Origin: Mycolicibacterium fallax | Lineage (GTDB): Bacteria > Actinomycetota > Actinomycetes > Mycobacteriales > Mycobacteriaceae | Reading direction: 5' to 3' | Length of the DNA stretch: 64,000 nt | Assembly: GCF_010726955.1 (NCBI RefSeq) | Contig: NZ_AP022603.1 | Coordinates: forward strand, 3,410,001-3,474,000 | Part shown: positions 52,160-60,089 of the stretch, piece by piece | Numbering within the stretch: the first letter of the stretch is position 1 | Layout of the letters: the number at the start of each line of letters is the position of its first letter | The notes under the pieces: model-generated | Told to the model about the DNA's origin: nothing | Databases searched by the model: none | What the model saw: only the letters and a program-made list of their open reading frames with translations | Translations under genes and position numbers: made by a program

Positions 52160-52546
52160 TTATCTTGCCGCCGAGTTTCTCGGGGTTTTGGCTGAGGAAA
52201 CAGAGTCGTTGCAGTTCAGCGTGAGCCGGTATTCAGGTTCAACGATCCGGTAACGATGTCGTGGACGTCGCAACTGTCCAGCCTGCCCCGGAACTACCTC
52301 ATGATTAGTTCTTAACGACGTTGGACGTGAAACGTTGGTCACCTTGCATTCACTTAGGGGCAGACGGCTGCCGAGTCGGGACGCCACTACTGCCGTGCTG
52401 CCTAACTTCGCGATAGCCGCCGCGGCATCGGCATAGGTCTGGCCTACCAAGTCAGGCGCCGCCGCCGCGACCGGGGGCGACAACATTAAACTACTTCCCG
52501 CCACGACGACGGCTATCGCCCTCGCGATGGCAATATTCACTTTCAC
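52160..52546 (-). CDS. Small secreted mycobacterial protein (PASTA-like)
   Basis: 128 residues; GTG at 52546 with an AGGAGG site about 11 nt upstream. N-terminal signal peptide MKVNIAIARAIAVVVAGSSL, cleavage near AAAAPD. The mature part starts PDLVGQTYADAAAAIAKLG, followed by 'SRLPLSECKVTNV', the pattern of a mycobacterial secreted family with a single PASTA-like unit, and ends with 'LTLNCNDSVSSAKTPRNSA'. The middle (RTNHEVVPGQAGQLRRPRHR) is less typical and may reflect decay. Divergent from mmcO. Function unknown. Confidence 0.7.
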   Translation of the reverse strand: MKVNIAIARAIAVVVAGSSLMLSPPVAAAAPDLVGQTYADAAAAIAKLGSTAVVASRLGSRLPLSECKVTNVSRPTSLRTNHEVVPGQAGQLRRPRHRYRIVEPEYRLTLNCNDSVSSAKTPRNSAAR

Positions 52547-53022
52547 GGTGGGCGCATCCTCCTCGTAGGTGGCATTTCAGCAACGAGTTATGAAAACTGG
52601 TGCGGGCCATTTCTTCTCGGCACCCGTCCGTCTCGTCTCAGTCACTGTCTGGGTTCGACCGTGTACTGCGATGTCGGCGTAACGGATGGAGGTCGCGTGA
52701 AGACTTGCTTAAGATGCGGTTGAGATGCCTGACATACGTGGCTCCCCTGACGATTTCGTCCGTAGTGAAGCGCTTCGCCCATCAGTTCTTGAACGAATCT
52801 TCATTCGATATTGATGGATTCGCGGCGGTTCGAGGGGGACGATAAGACCGTGAGGAAGTCGAGTCGGCGCACGCGAGTCACCAGTGGCGTTGGGATGTTT
52901 GGATATCGAGCGCAGTATCGCAGGAGCGGGTTGCCCGGTAACCGACATGTGAGCGGCTCGCTGAGCCAGCGGTGCCCGAACCGGTGTCGGGAACCGGTAT
53001 CGGTCGCCGCGCGGGAGGGCGA
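52547..53022. other. Divergent intergenic region before mmcO
   Basis: 476 bp without a convincing gene. It carries the direct-repeat-like site at 52784-52804. The ribosome site GGGAGGG for mmcO ends 5 nt before the ATG at 53023. No CsoR/RicR-type TACCC...GGGTA palindrome was found here, unlike at copZ. Confidence 0.5.
52784..52804. promoter_or_regulatory. Partial direct repeat upstream of mmcO, candidate response-regulator site
   Basis: GAATCTTCAT at 52795-52804 is identical to the right repeat before copZ; 11 bp to its left AGTTCTTGAA (52784-52793) keeps TTCTT. The position is about 220 nt before mmcO and 240 nt before the secreted-protein gene. Confidence 0.4.
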
Positions 53023-54549
53023 ATGATGGGGGACCTGGCGGCGTCGTTCGGCGGTGAGCTGAGCAGACGGAGGTTTCTTGGCGTCAGCGCCGCAGCGGGC
53101 CTGGTGTTGGCGGGATGTGCCAGCCGAACCGACGGCACCGTGCCGGATCCGGTGGCGATTGCCGAATCGCGTCGCCCGCACAGTGGCCGTACCGTCAACG
53201 CGACACTGAGCGCCCAGCGCACCCGGGCTGACATCGGCGGGGTGATGGCCGAGACGCTGTCCTACAACGACACCGTGCCCGGGCCGCTGCTGAGGGCCAG
53301 TGTGGGCGATGAGGTGGCGGTCACCGTGCGTAACCGATTAAACGAGCCGACGTCGGTGCACTGGCACGGCATTGCGCTGCGCAACGATATGGATGGTGCC
53401 GCTCCGGCGACCCCCGACATCGACGCCGGGCAGGATTTCACCTACCGGTTCTCGGTGCCCCACCCGGGCACCTATTGGGCGCATCCGCACACCGGCCTGC
53501 AAGCGGACACCGGCCTATATCTACCGGTGATCGTCGACGACCCCGCGGAGCCCGGAGACTACGATGCCGAATGGGTTGTGATGCTTGACGACTGGACCGA
53601 CGGCATCGGATCGAGCCCTCGGCAAATTTATGAAGGGCTGCTCACCATGTCCGGGTCTGCCCACCACATGCCCGGGACCGGTGATATGGACGACATGGCC
53701 GCATCCGCGGTTCCCGGGATGGGCGGCACCCGCGGCAGTGAACTGCTCGGTGGCGACGCCGGTGATGTCACCTATCCGTATTACCTGGCGAATGGCCGCA
53801 TTCCGGGAGCGGCGAGCACATTTCGCGTTAAGCCCGGTCAGCGGGTTCGTATTCGCTTGATCAACGCCGGCTCCGATACCGCGTTTCGGGTGGCGTTGAC
53901 TGGCCACCGGATGACGGTCACCCATACCGATGGGTTCCCGGTGGCCCCGGCCGAGTTCGATGCGGTGCTGATCGGGATGGGGGAGCGCTATGACGTGGTC
54001 GTCACCGCCGGTGATGGGGTCTTCGCCCTTGTCGCGGCCGCGGAAGGCAAGAACTCGGTGGCTCGTGCCCTGCTGGTGACCGGGTCTGGTGCACCTGCTG
54101 CAGCGGATTTCCGGCCGGCCGAGTTGTCGGGTCGCGTCGGTACGGTCGCGCAGTTGAGCGCGGCGTCCGCCGTGGCGCTGCCGAACCGCACGGCTGACTT
54201 GGCGCTGCCCGCCGACTTGGGTGGGTCAATGAGCCCCTACGCCTGGACGATCAACGGCCGGCCCTTCGCCACCACCGATCCGCTAGCTGTGCAGCAAGGC
54301 CAGCGTGTCGCACTGACGTTTAGCAACATGTCGATGATGTGGCATCCGATGCACCTACATGGCCACACTTTCGAAGTCGTGACCCCCGACGGGCGACCCG
54401 GGGCCCGCAAGGACACCGTCAATGTGCTTCCCATGCAAAAGCTGACGGTGATCTTTGATGCCGACAATCCAGGGGTGTGGATGCTGCATTGCCATAACAC
54501 GTATCACCAGGAGGCAGGCATGATGACTAGCCTGAACTACAGCACTTGA
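53023..54549 (+). CDS. mmcO: Multicopper oxidase (MmcO-like, Tat-exported)
   Basis: 508 residues; ATG at 53023 (a second at 53026) after GGGAGGG. Twin-arginine signal 'LSRRRFLGVSAAAGLVLAGC' ends in a lipobox. Three cupredoxin domains with all copper ligands: 'TSVHWHGIALR', 'GTYWAHPHTG', 'WHPMHLHGHTFEV' and 'WMLHCHNTYHQEAGMM' (type 1 Cys plus His and Met). A Met/His-rich loop (HHMPGTGDMDDMAASAVPGMGG) probably binds Cu(I). Matches Rv0846c, which oxidises toxic Cu(I) outside the membrane. Adjacent lpqS, cysK2 and the MFS gene reproduce the M. tuberculosis neighbourhood. Confidence 0.93.
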   Translation: MMGDLAASFGGELSRRRFLGVSAAAGLVLAGCASRTDGTVPDPVAIAESRRPHSGRTVNATLSAQRTRADIGGVMAETLSYNDTVPGPLLRASVGDEVAVTVRNRLNEPTSVHWHGIALRNDMDGAAPATPDIDAGQDFTYRFSVPHPGTYWAHPHTGLQADTGLYLPVIVDDPAEPGDYDAEWVVMLDDWTDGIGSSPRQIYEGLLTMSGSAHHMPGTGDMDDMAASAVPGMGGTRGSELLGGDAGDVTYPYYLANGRIPGAASTFRVKPGQRVRIRLINAGSDTAFRVALTGHRMTVTHTDGFPVAPAEFDAVLIGMGERYDVVVTAGDGVFALVAAAEGKNSVARALLVTGSGAPAAADFRPAELSGRVGTVAQLSAASAVALPNRTADLALPADLGGSMSPYAWTINGRPFATTDPLAVQQGQRVALTFSNMSMMWHPMHLHGHTFEVVTPDGRPGARKDTVNVLPMQKLTVIFDADNPGVWMLHCHNTYHQEAGMMTSLNYST

Positions 54550-55188
54550 TCCCTCGACACCGAGCCCCAGCGGCCCACCGGCCAGAGAACTGCCCTGGAC
54601 ATCGTGGATCGCAACGCGGGACTGCCAACGCGCATGTGCCACGCGAGAGCGACACTGCCGGGCCCGGATCCGGCGTTGCGGTTCGCCAGATCGGCCAGCA
54701 GCTGGCCACGCTGTCCAAAGCGCCGCGGTGGAGTGTAATTGTTAGCTACCCGCGGGGTCCGGGAGAGACAGTCGGACGATTCAACCGTCGCCGATTACAT
54801 CGGGGGTCGACTAAGAACCAGTCGATCCGCTCACGTCAATTCGGTGATTCGCGTTACATGCCGCGGGCTGTAACGGTGAGTCACAACTCATCACAAACCG
54901 ATACACACCGTTGCCGATCCCAAGTTGACCTTGATGCGCGCCAATCGGTCACACTGTGTACGTACGCAAATAGTACTTCAAGCAGGCGCGATGCTCACGC
55001 GTGTGTCGCTGGCAGTCGAGGTTCAGGTCAGAATTTGGTGGGACACAGAATGATTGCAGTCGCGACAACATGACATCGAGCACTGCGGCCGGTGGGCACA
55101 GGCGTCGGTATCGCGGCCCGGTAACAACACGGCCGCAACTTCGCGCCACAGCTGTGGCGTGGTTGTGCGCTGTTACAGTGGAGAAATT
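54550..55188. other. Region without a supported gene between mmcO and lpqS
   Basis: 639 bp. Open frames exist on the plus strand (to 55073) but show no domain, no ribosome site and biased composition, so I do not call them. The right end has a 16-bp palindrome (55144-55159) just before lpqS and a sequence TAGCTACCCGCGGGGTCC (54743-54760) that only loosely recalls a copper operator. Confidence 0.5.
55144..55159. promoter_or_regulatory. 16-bp palindrome upstream of lpqS
   Basis: CGCCACAGCTGTGGCG is a perfect palindrome ending 29 nt before the lpqS GTG. It may be an operator or a leader hairpin; it does not resemble the CsoR-type site at copZ. Confidence 0.5.
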
Positions 55189-55605
55189 GTGAACTACCAC
55201 GGCTTGCGCACCACCTCATGGCTGCGCCGACTGGCCGGTTTCGTGCTGGTGTCGTGGGTGCTGGTAGTTGTCGCCACCGAGTGTGGTGTTCCGTGTTTGG
55301 ATGCACCGGCCCCGACCAGCCCGCACGCTCATGCCTCCTCCCTTGTCCATCAGTTTGCTGATGTCGTTGATCACCCGCACGCCGATGACGGGTCTATGGC
55401 GCACGCGCAGCTGAACCTCACCGCCGGAGCGCTGCCCCGCGTCACCACATTGGCTATGGCGCTCGGGCTGGCCTTCGTCGTGGCTTTGGCGCTGGGCGGG
55501 TGGGGGACTGCTGTAGGTGTATCGATGCGCGGTCCGCCCCGCCGGGGCCCGTCAGTTCTCTCAGGTCGAGCTATTTTGACTCGTTTTTGCGTCATACGCA
55601 GCTGA
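55189..55605 (+). CDS. lpqS: LpqS-like small copper-region membrane/lipoprotein
   Basis: 138 residues; GTG at 55189 with GGAGA 6 nt upstream. One hydrophobic N-terminal segment (LAGFVLVSWVLVVVATECG), with cysteines ECGVPC, then a His-rich stretch (HAHASSLVHQF, DHPHADDG) and a second hydrophobic segment. The C-terminus 'RGPPRRGPSVLSGRAILTRFC' matches the end of M. tuberculosis LpqS (Rv0847), a member of the RicR copper regulon. Probably a copper-binding envelope protein. Gene order mmcO-lpqS-cysK2 is conserved. Confidence 0.82.
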   Translation: MNYHGLRTTSWLRRLAGFVLVSWVLVVVATECGVPCLDAPAPTSPHAHASSLVHQFADVVDHPHADDGSMAHAQLNLTAGALPRVTTLAMALGLAFVVALALGGWGTAVGVSMRGPPRRGPSVLSGRAILTRFCVIRS

Positions 55606-55716
55606 CTGGGCGCGACTGGCCCGGTCCGCCGCACGGGGCCGGGTCACCGACCGCCCAATCACCCACAGCCGTAGCGCTTCTCAAGCGCGGCTTCGACGCA
55701 GAAACGACCCAAACCC

Positions 55717-56826
55717 ATGAACCATGACCTATCCGTACACACACCTGACCCGTCTGCCTCACGAAAGCCAGCACTGGGCCGCTGTCACCGGCCTGCCACC
55801 CTGGTCGGCCACACCCCGGTGTTGTGGATCGATGCCCCTTTCAGTTCTGGCGCGCGCGGATTTTGGGCCAAACTCGAGGGTTTCAACCCCGGCGGGATGA
55901 AAGATCGTCCGGCGATGCACATGGTGCAACAGGCCCTGGCCCGCGGTGATCTACGCCCTGGTGGCCGCATCGTGGAATCCACCAGCGGAACCCTGGGCTT
56001 GGGCCTGGCGCTGGCCGGCACGGCATATGGCCATCCGGTGACGCTGGTTGCCGACCCCGGTATGGAACCGATTGTCCAACGCATGCTCACCGCCTACGGT
56101 GGGAAAGTGGATCTGGTGGCCGAACCGCACCCACAGGGCGGCTGGCAGCAGGCCCGACGCGACCGCGTCGCCGAGATCTTGGCAGGGAATCCCAACGCCT
56201 GGTATCCCGATCAGTACAACAACCCCGACAATGTCGACGCATATCGGGGATTGGCGCTGGAAATGCAGGCACAGCTCGGGACCATTGACGTGTTGGTCTG
56301 CTCGGTAGGCACCGGCGGACATTCGGCCGGTGTGGCGCGCGTGCTGCGCGAATTCAATCCCGACTTGCAGTTGATCGGCGTCGACGCCATCGGTTCGACG
56401 ATTTTCGGCCAGCCCGCAACCACGCGGTTGATGCGCGGACTGGGCTCCAGCATCTACCCCCGCAACGTGGACTACGACGCATTCACCGAGGTCCACTGGG
56501 TGGCACCGGCTGAGGCGGTGTGGGCATGTCGCGCCTTGGCGGCCACCCACTACGCCAGCGGCGGGTGGAGTGTGGGAGCGGTAGCGTTGGTGGCCGGTTG
56601 GGCAGCGCGAACCTACCCGAAGGGTACGACCATTGCCGCGGTGTTTCCCGATGGTCCGCAACGATACTTCGACACCGTCTACAACGACGACTACTGCCGG
56701 ACCCACGGACTCCTCGAAGGCCCACCGGGACTAGAGCCAGCGGTCGTTGGCGGCCCGACCGAGCGCGTCGTGCAGTCATGGACGCGGTGTGCGCGCGTGC
56801 ATGACCCAGCTGTGGTGGCACTGTGA
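55717..56826 (+). CDS. cysK2: CysK2-like PLP-dependent cysteine/S-sulfocysteine synthase
   Basis: 369 residues (CysK2 of M. tuberculosis is about 372). Fold-type II PLP enzyme: '[15 protein letters not shown]', PLP Lys in '[15 protein letters not shown]', phosphate/Ser loop '[15 protein letters not shown]', '[19 protein letters not shown]', and the PLP-phosphate glycine loop '[15 protein letters not shown]'. In M. tuberculosis CysK2 makes S-sulfocysteine from O-phosphoserine and thiosulfate. In copper loci a thiol-producing enzyme may supply ligands. The stop overlaps the following MFS start. A decayed paralogue lies at 49599. Confidence 0.9.
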   Translation: MNHDLSVHTPDPSASRKPALGRCHRPATLVGHTPVLWIDAPFSSGARGFWAKLEGFNPGGMKDRPAMHMVQQALARGDLRPGGRIVESTSGTLGLGLALAGTAYGHPVTLVADPGMEPIVQRMLTAYGGKVDLVAEPHPQGGWQQARRDRVAEILAGNPNAWYPDQYNNPDNVDAYRGLALEMQAQLGTIDVLVCSVGTGGHSAGVARVLREFNPDLQLIGVDAIGSTIFGQPATTRLMRGLGSSIYPRNVDYDAFTEVHWVAPAEAVWACRALAATHYASGGWSVGAVALVAGWAARTYPKGTTIAAVFPDGPQRYFDTVYNDDYCRTHGLLEGPPGLEPAVVGGPTERVVQSWTRCARVHDPAVVAL

Positions 56827-58085
56827 AGGCCTTCGCCGCACAGTTCGGTAGCTTCGGCTGGCCGAGCCGACTTTTGATGATCAACCAGTTCGGCATCAAT
56901 CTGGGTTTCTACATGTTGATGCCCTATTTGGCGGGGTATCTGGCCGGTCCTCTGGGATTGGCCGCGTGGGCGGTCGGCATGGTGTTGGGGGTGCGCAATT
57001 TCTCCCAACAGGGCATGTTCATCGTAGGCGGCACTCTGGCTGACCGCTTGGGCTACAAGCCACTGATCGTGGCCGGATGCCTACTACGTACCGGCGGCTT
57101 CGGTTTGTTGGTCGTGGCCGAATCATTGCCAATGGTGCTCATCGCCTCAGCGGCAACAGGTTTCGCCGGGGCGCTGTTCAACCCGGCAGTACGGGCCTAC
57201 CTCGCAGCTGATTCCGGTGAGCGCCGTGTTGAGGCGTTCGCCGTGTTCAACATCTTCTACCAGGCGGGCATCCTGGCAGGACCGCTGGTGGGCCTGGCGT
57301 TGATGATGTTCGACTTTCGGACGACCGCCGCAGCCGCGGCAGTGGTGTTCGCACTGCTGACCATTGCTCAGCTGTTCGCCCTACCGCAACACAGCGCCGC
57401 CGATGAACCGAAGAAGACCTCGGTGCTCGACGACTGGCGCGCCGTGGCGGCCAACCGGTCGTTTCTGCTGTTCGCAGTGGCGATGGTCGGTTGCTACGTG
57501 CTGTCTTTCCAGGTGTATCTCGCACTGCCCTTGCACGCCGCCATCTTGGCGCCGGACGCCCAATCGGTCTTGGTTGCCGCAATCTTTGTAGTATCCGGAG
57601 TCATCGCAGTGGGTGGGCAATTGCGCATTACCCGCATCTTGCGCGCGCGGTGGAGTCCAGGGCGATCCCTGATGATCGGAATGCTGGTTTTAGCCGCCGC
57701 GTTCGCGCCCCTTGCCGTCATACCCACCCCTGAACGTTTCGGTCTGGCCGCAGCCGTCATTGCAATACTGGCCGCGGCCGCACTACTGGCGGTCGGATCC
57801 GCAGCAGTGTTTCCCTTCGAGATGGACACCGTAGTGTCGCTTTCCCGAAACCGTTTGGTGGCAACCCATTACGGCTTCTATAACACCATTGTCGGTGTCG
57901 GCATACTGGTCGGCAACCTGGCCACCGGGGCGCTCATGCAGACCGCACGCGACGCCGGGGCGCCCGAGCTGATCTGGATCACACTGGGTCTGATCGGCGG
58001 GCTCACGGCGTTGGCGCTGTTCTACCTCGACCGCAGCGGCCGGTTGCGGCCGGTTGCGGCCGAAATAGCCGCCGAACCCGATTAG
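56823..58085 (+). CDS. MFS transporter (Rv0849-like)
   Basis: 420 residues, GTG overlapping the cysK2 TGA. Around twelve membrane segments; the loop 2-3 signature '[16 protein letters not shown]' is the MFS G-x-x-x-D-R-x-G motif, and '[12 protein letters not shown]' precedes it. The long central loop follows segment 6 ('[24 protein letters not shown]'). Neighbour and orientation match Rv0849 downstream of cysK2. Translational coupling suggests it exports the CysK2 product or a metal complex; the substrate is not evident. Confidence 0.9.
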   Translation: MKAFAAQFGSFGWPSRLLMINQFGINLGFYMLMPYLAGYLAGPLGLAAWAVGMVLGVRNFSQQGMFIVGGTLADRLGYKPLIVAGCLLRTGGFGLLVVAESLPMVLIASAATGFAGALFNPAVRAYLAADSGERRVEAFAVFNIFYQAGILAGPLVGLALMMFDFRTTAAAAAVVFALLTIAQLFALPQHSAADEPKKTSVLDDWRAVAANRSFLLFAVAMVGCYVLSFQVYLALPLHAAILAPDAQSVLVAAIFVVSGVIAVGGQLRITRILRARWSPGRSLMIGMLVLAAAFAPLAVIPTPERFGLAAAVIAILAAAALLAVGSAAVFPFEMDTVVSLSRNRLVATHYGFYNTIVGVGILVGNLATGALMQTARDAGAPELIWITLGLIGGLTALALFYLDRSGRLRPVAAEIAAEPD

Positions 58086-58329
58086 CGATGTAAAGCGCGC
58101 GGCCCCCTTGTGCAGTGAAAACAGCAGCACCCACGCCGACCTATGCACACATCGTGCCCCGTGCTCTAACTATCCTGCGCTGAACCAGCAGCGCGCCATG
58201 GCTGCACGGACCGCTACGTCAGACCGCAGCGGATCGATTGGCCGCCGCTGCGACCAATCGGCCTGTCGAATGGTGGGTGCGTGGCGAGGGGACGGTAGGC
58301 TATGCCGTCAAACAGTGGAGGTTCTAGCG

Positions 58330-58716
58330 GTGCGGGTGCGTGGTTTCGGCCAGTTGGAAGCGGTCATCATGGATCGCGTGTGGAACTACGGTCCCGATGC
58401 GGCAGTGACCGTGCGCGATATCTTCGACGAACTGACCTCTGAACGGCGAATCGCCTACACCACGGTGATGTCGACGATGGACAATCTGCACACCAAAGGG
58501 TGGCTGGCGCGCGAACGCGACGGGCGGGCCTACCGCTATTGGGCAACACTGACACGCGAACAGCACACCGCGCGACTGATGCACGAGGCGCTCAAGGGCG
58601 GCGGACGTTCCGACGTGGTACTCAGCCACTTCATCGAACAGATCGGGTCTAAGGAATCTGAGCGATTGCGCGCTGCGCTGCGTCGGGTGCCAAAGAAACC
58701 GCCGAGTAAACGGTGA
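58330..58716 (+). CDS. blaI: BlaI/CopY-family repressor
   Basis: 128 residues; GTG at 58330 has a GGAGG site 8 nt upstream. Winged helix 'FGQLEAVIMDRVWNYGPDAAVTVRDIFDELTSERRIAYTTVMSTMDNLHTKGWLARERDGRAYRYWA' (in parts), then a helical dimerisation tail 'DVVLSHFIEQIGSKESERL'. Homologous to Rv1846c. It is coupled to an M56 metallopeptidase gene by GTGA overlap. In mycobacteria BlaI controls blaC and ATP-synthase genes; CopY-type members act in copper response, which the location favours. Confidence 0.88.
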   Translation: MRVRGFGQLEAVIMDRVWNYGPDAAVTVRDIFDELTSERRIAYTTVMSTMDNLHTKGWLARERDGRAYRYWATLTREQHTARLMHEALKGGGRSDVVLSHFIEQIGSKESERLRAALRRVPKKPPSKR

Positions 58717-59654
58717 GCCTCGCCGCCTGCCTGCTGCTGTACAGCATTGCAGTGTGCCTCATCGGCCCGCCGATGCTGCGCCAGCTGACTCGCGCAGGTC
58801 ACGCTCCGCGCTGCGGTGTCGCCGCGTGGCTGGTCGCAGTTGCCAGTGTTCTGATCAGCTGGTTCGCGGCCGCATTGCTGACCGTGGCAGAGCTGCTCAC
58901 CGGTGGTGGGCACCACACCGGTGTGCTGGCGTCCTGTTTTGCGTTCGTGTGCGATGTGGTCTTCGGACACGCCGGTCGCATCCCCCAGATACTGCTGCTT
59001 GCCGCTGCAGCAGGCGGTGTCATGGCAGTGTCGGTAGCCACGGTCCGATTGGTGAAAGGTTTTGTGGGCCTGCGGGTTCGCACACGTGAGCATGCCGAGG
59101 CGGTGCGGCTGGTCGGGCACTCCGCCAGCGATGACGGCGTCTTTGTTGTCGATTCCAGCGAGCGGGTCGCCTACTGCGTGTCAGGGCGGCCGCCGGTCAT
59201 CGTGGTGACCACCGGCACCCTGGCCGCCCTCGACGCCGACCAACTCGACGCCGTGCTGGCCCACGAACGCGCGCATCTGACCGGCCGCCATCACCTAGTG
59301 CTGGCGGCGCTGCACAGCGTTGCCACCGTCTTCCCCAAGCTCACGCTGATGACGCAGGGTGCCACCGAGGTGTCGAGGATGCTGGAGATGTGCGCCGATG
59401 ATGCCGCAGCTCGTCGCTTCGGTCGCGACACCCTGCTCTCGGGGTTGATGTCTCTGGCCGGGGTGGCGGCGCCGGCCGGAGCAATGGGGGCAGCCGGCGT
59501 AGCAACACTGAGCCGCGCCGAACGTCTGGCGGTCCCCGCAACACCGCCGATGCGGATACGCGCTCGGGCGGCGTTGATCAGCGCATCGACGATGATCGCC
59601 GGCGGCCCGTTGGTCACTTTTACGCTTATGGCCACAGGCACGCTGGTGTGCTGA
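58713..59654 (+). CDS. M56/BlaR1-like membrane metallopeptidase
   Basis: 313 residues, GTG overlapping the blaI stop. Membrane segments at the N-terminus (~5-25, ~33-58, ~90-115) and a last hydrophobic segment at the C-terminus; zinc site HERAH in 'VLAHERAHLTGRHHLVLAAL' and the third ligand region 'MLEMCADDAAARRFG' (E/D-xxAD). Corresponds to Rv1845c, the partner that cleaves BlaI. It lacks a beta-lactam sensor domain, so the signal is unknown. Pair could regulate the following copB gene. Confidence 0.88.
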   Translation: MSLAACLLLYSIAVCLIGPPMLRQLTRAGHAPRCGVAAWLVAVASVLISWFAAALLTVAELLTGGGHHTGVLASCFAFVCDVVFGHAGRIPQILLLAAAAGGVMAVSVATVRLVKGFVGLRVRTREHAEAVRLVGHSASDDGVFVVDSSERVAYCVSGRPPVIVVTTGTLAALDADQLDAVLAHERAHLTGRHHLVLAALHSVATVFPKLTLMTQGATEVSRMLEMCADDAAARRFGRDTLLSGLMSLAGVAAPAGAMGAAGVATLSRAERLAVPATPPMRIRARAALISASTMIAGGPLVTFTLMATGTLVC

Positions 59655-60089
59655 GACCTCAAGCCGCCAGAAGACTGACGTGTGAACGTGGTCCTTAGCC
59701 TCAGCGACCGAAAACTGCTCGAAATGGACATCGCCGCGCCAAATGACCCGTCCGTTGGACACCCGACTGAGCACGACCCCTCAGATTCCGCAGCGTGTTC
59801 GACAGCATGGATACCGCGCTGCCCGCGAACATGATTCGGCTCCGCACGGGCTGGTGTCGCCTTGAATTTCCGAGCGCGAGCCCGGGCTAGTACACGATTG
59901 ACTTGATCTTGTGCCGATGATGCCACCAACCAAGCTGATCGGGCCGCGTCCTGAAATTTTGACTAACGGCCCGCTGTCGTACTATGTCGGTCAGTAGAAG
60001 TTGACGGTAACCATTTCAAGTCTTCGAAGCGTGCGGGGTTCAGTGATGATGACCCGATCAACCCCGCCTACTTGCTGTCAGGAGTTGTG
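59655..60089. other. Intergenic region before copB
   Basis: 435 bp without an intact gene. A minus-strand stretch from 59832 reads MFAGSAVSMLSNTLRNL, which resembles the C-terminal helix of P1B-type ATPases, so a gene remnant is possible. copB has AGGAG 5 nt before its ATG. Confidence 0.45.

Noticed and set aside
54546..55073. 175-codon plus-strand frame after mmcO
   Set aside because: No ribosome site or domain and irregular composition; likely chance frame in high-GC DNA.
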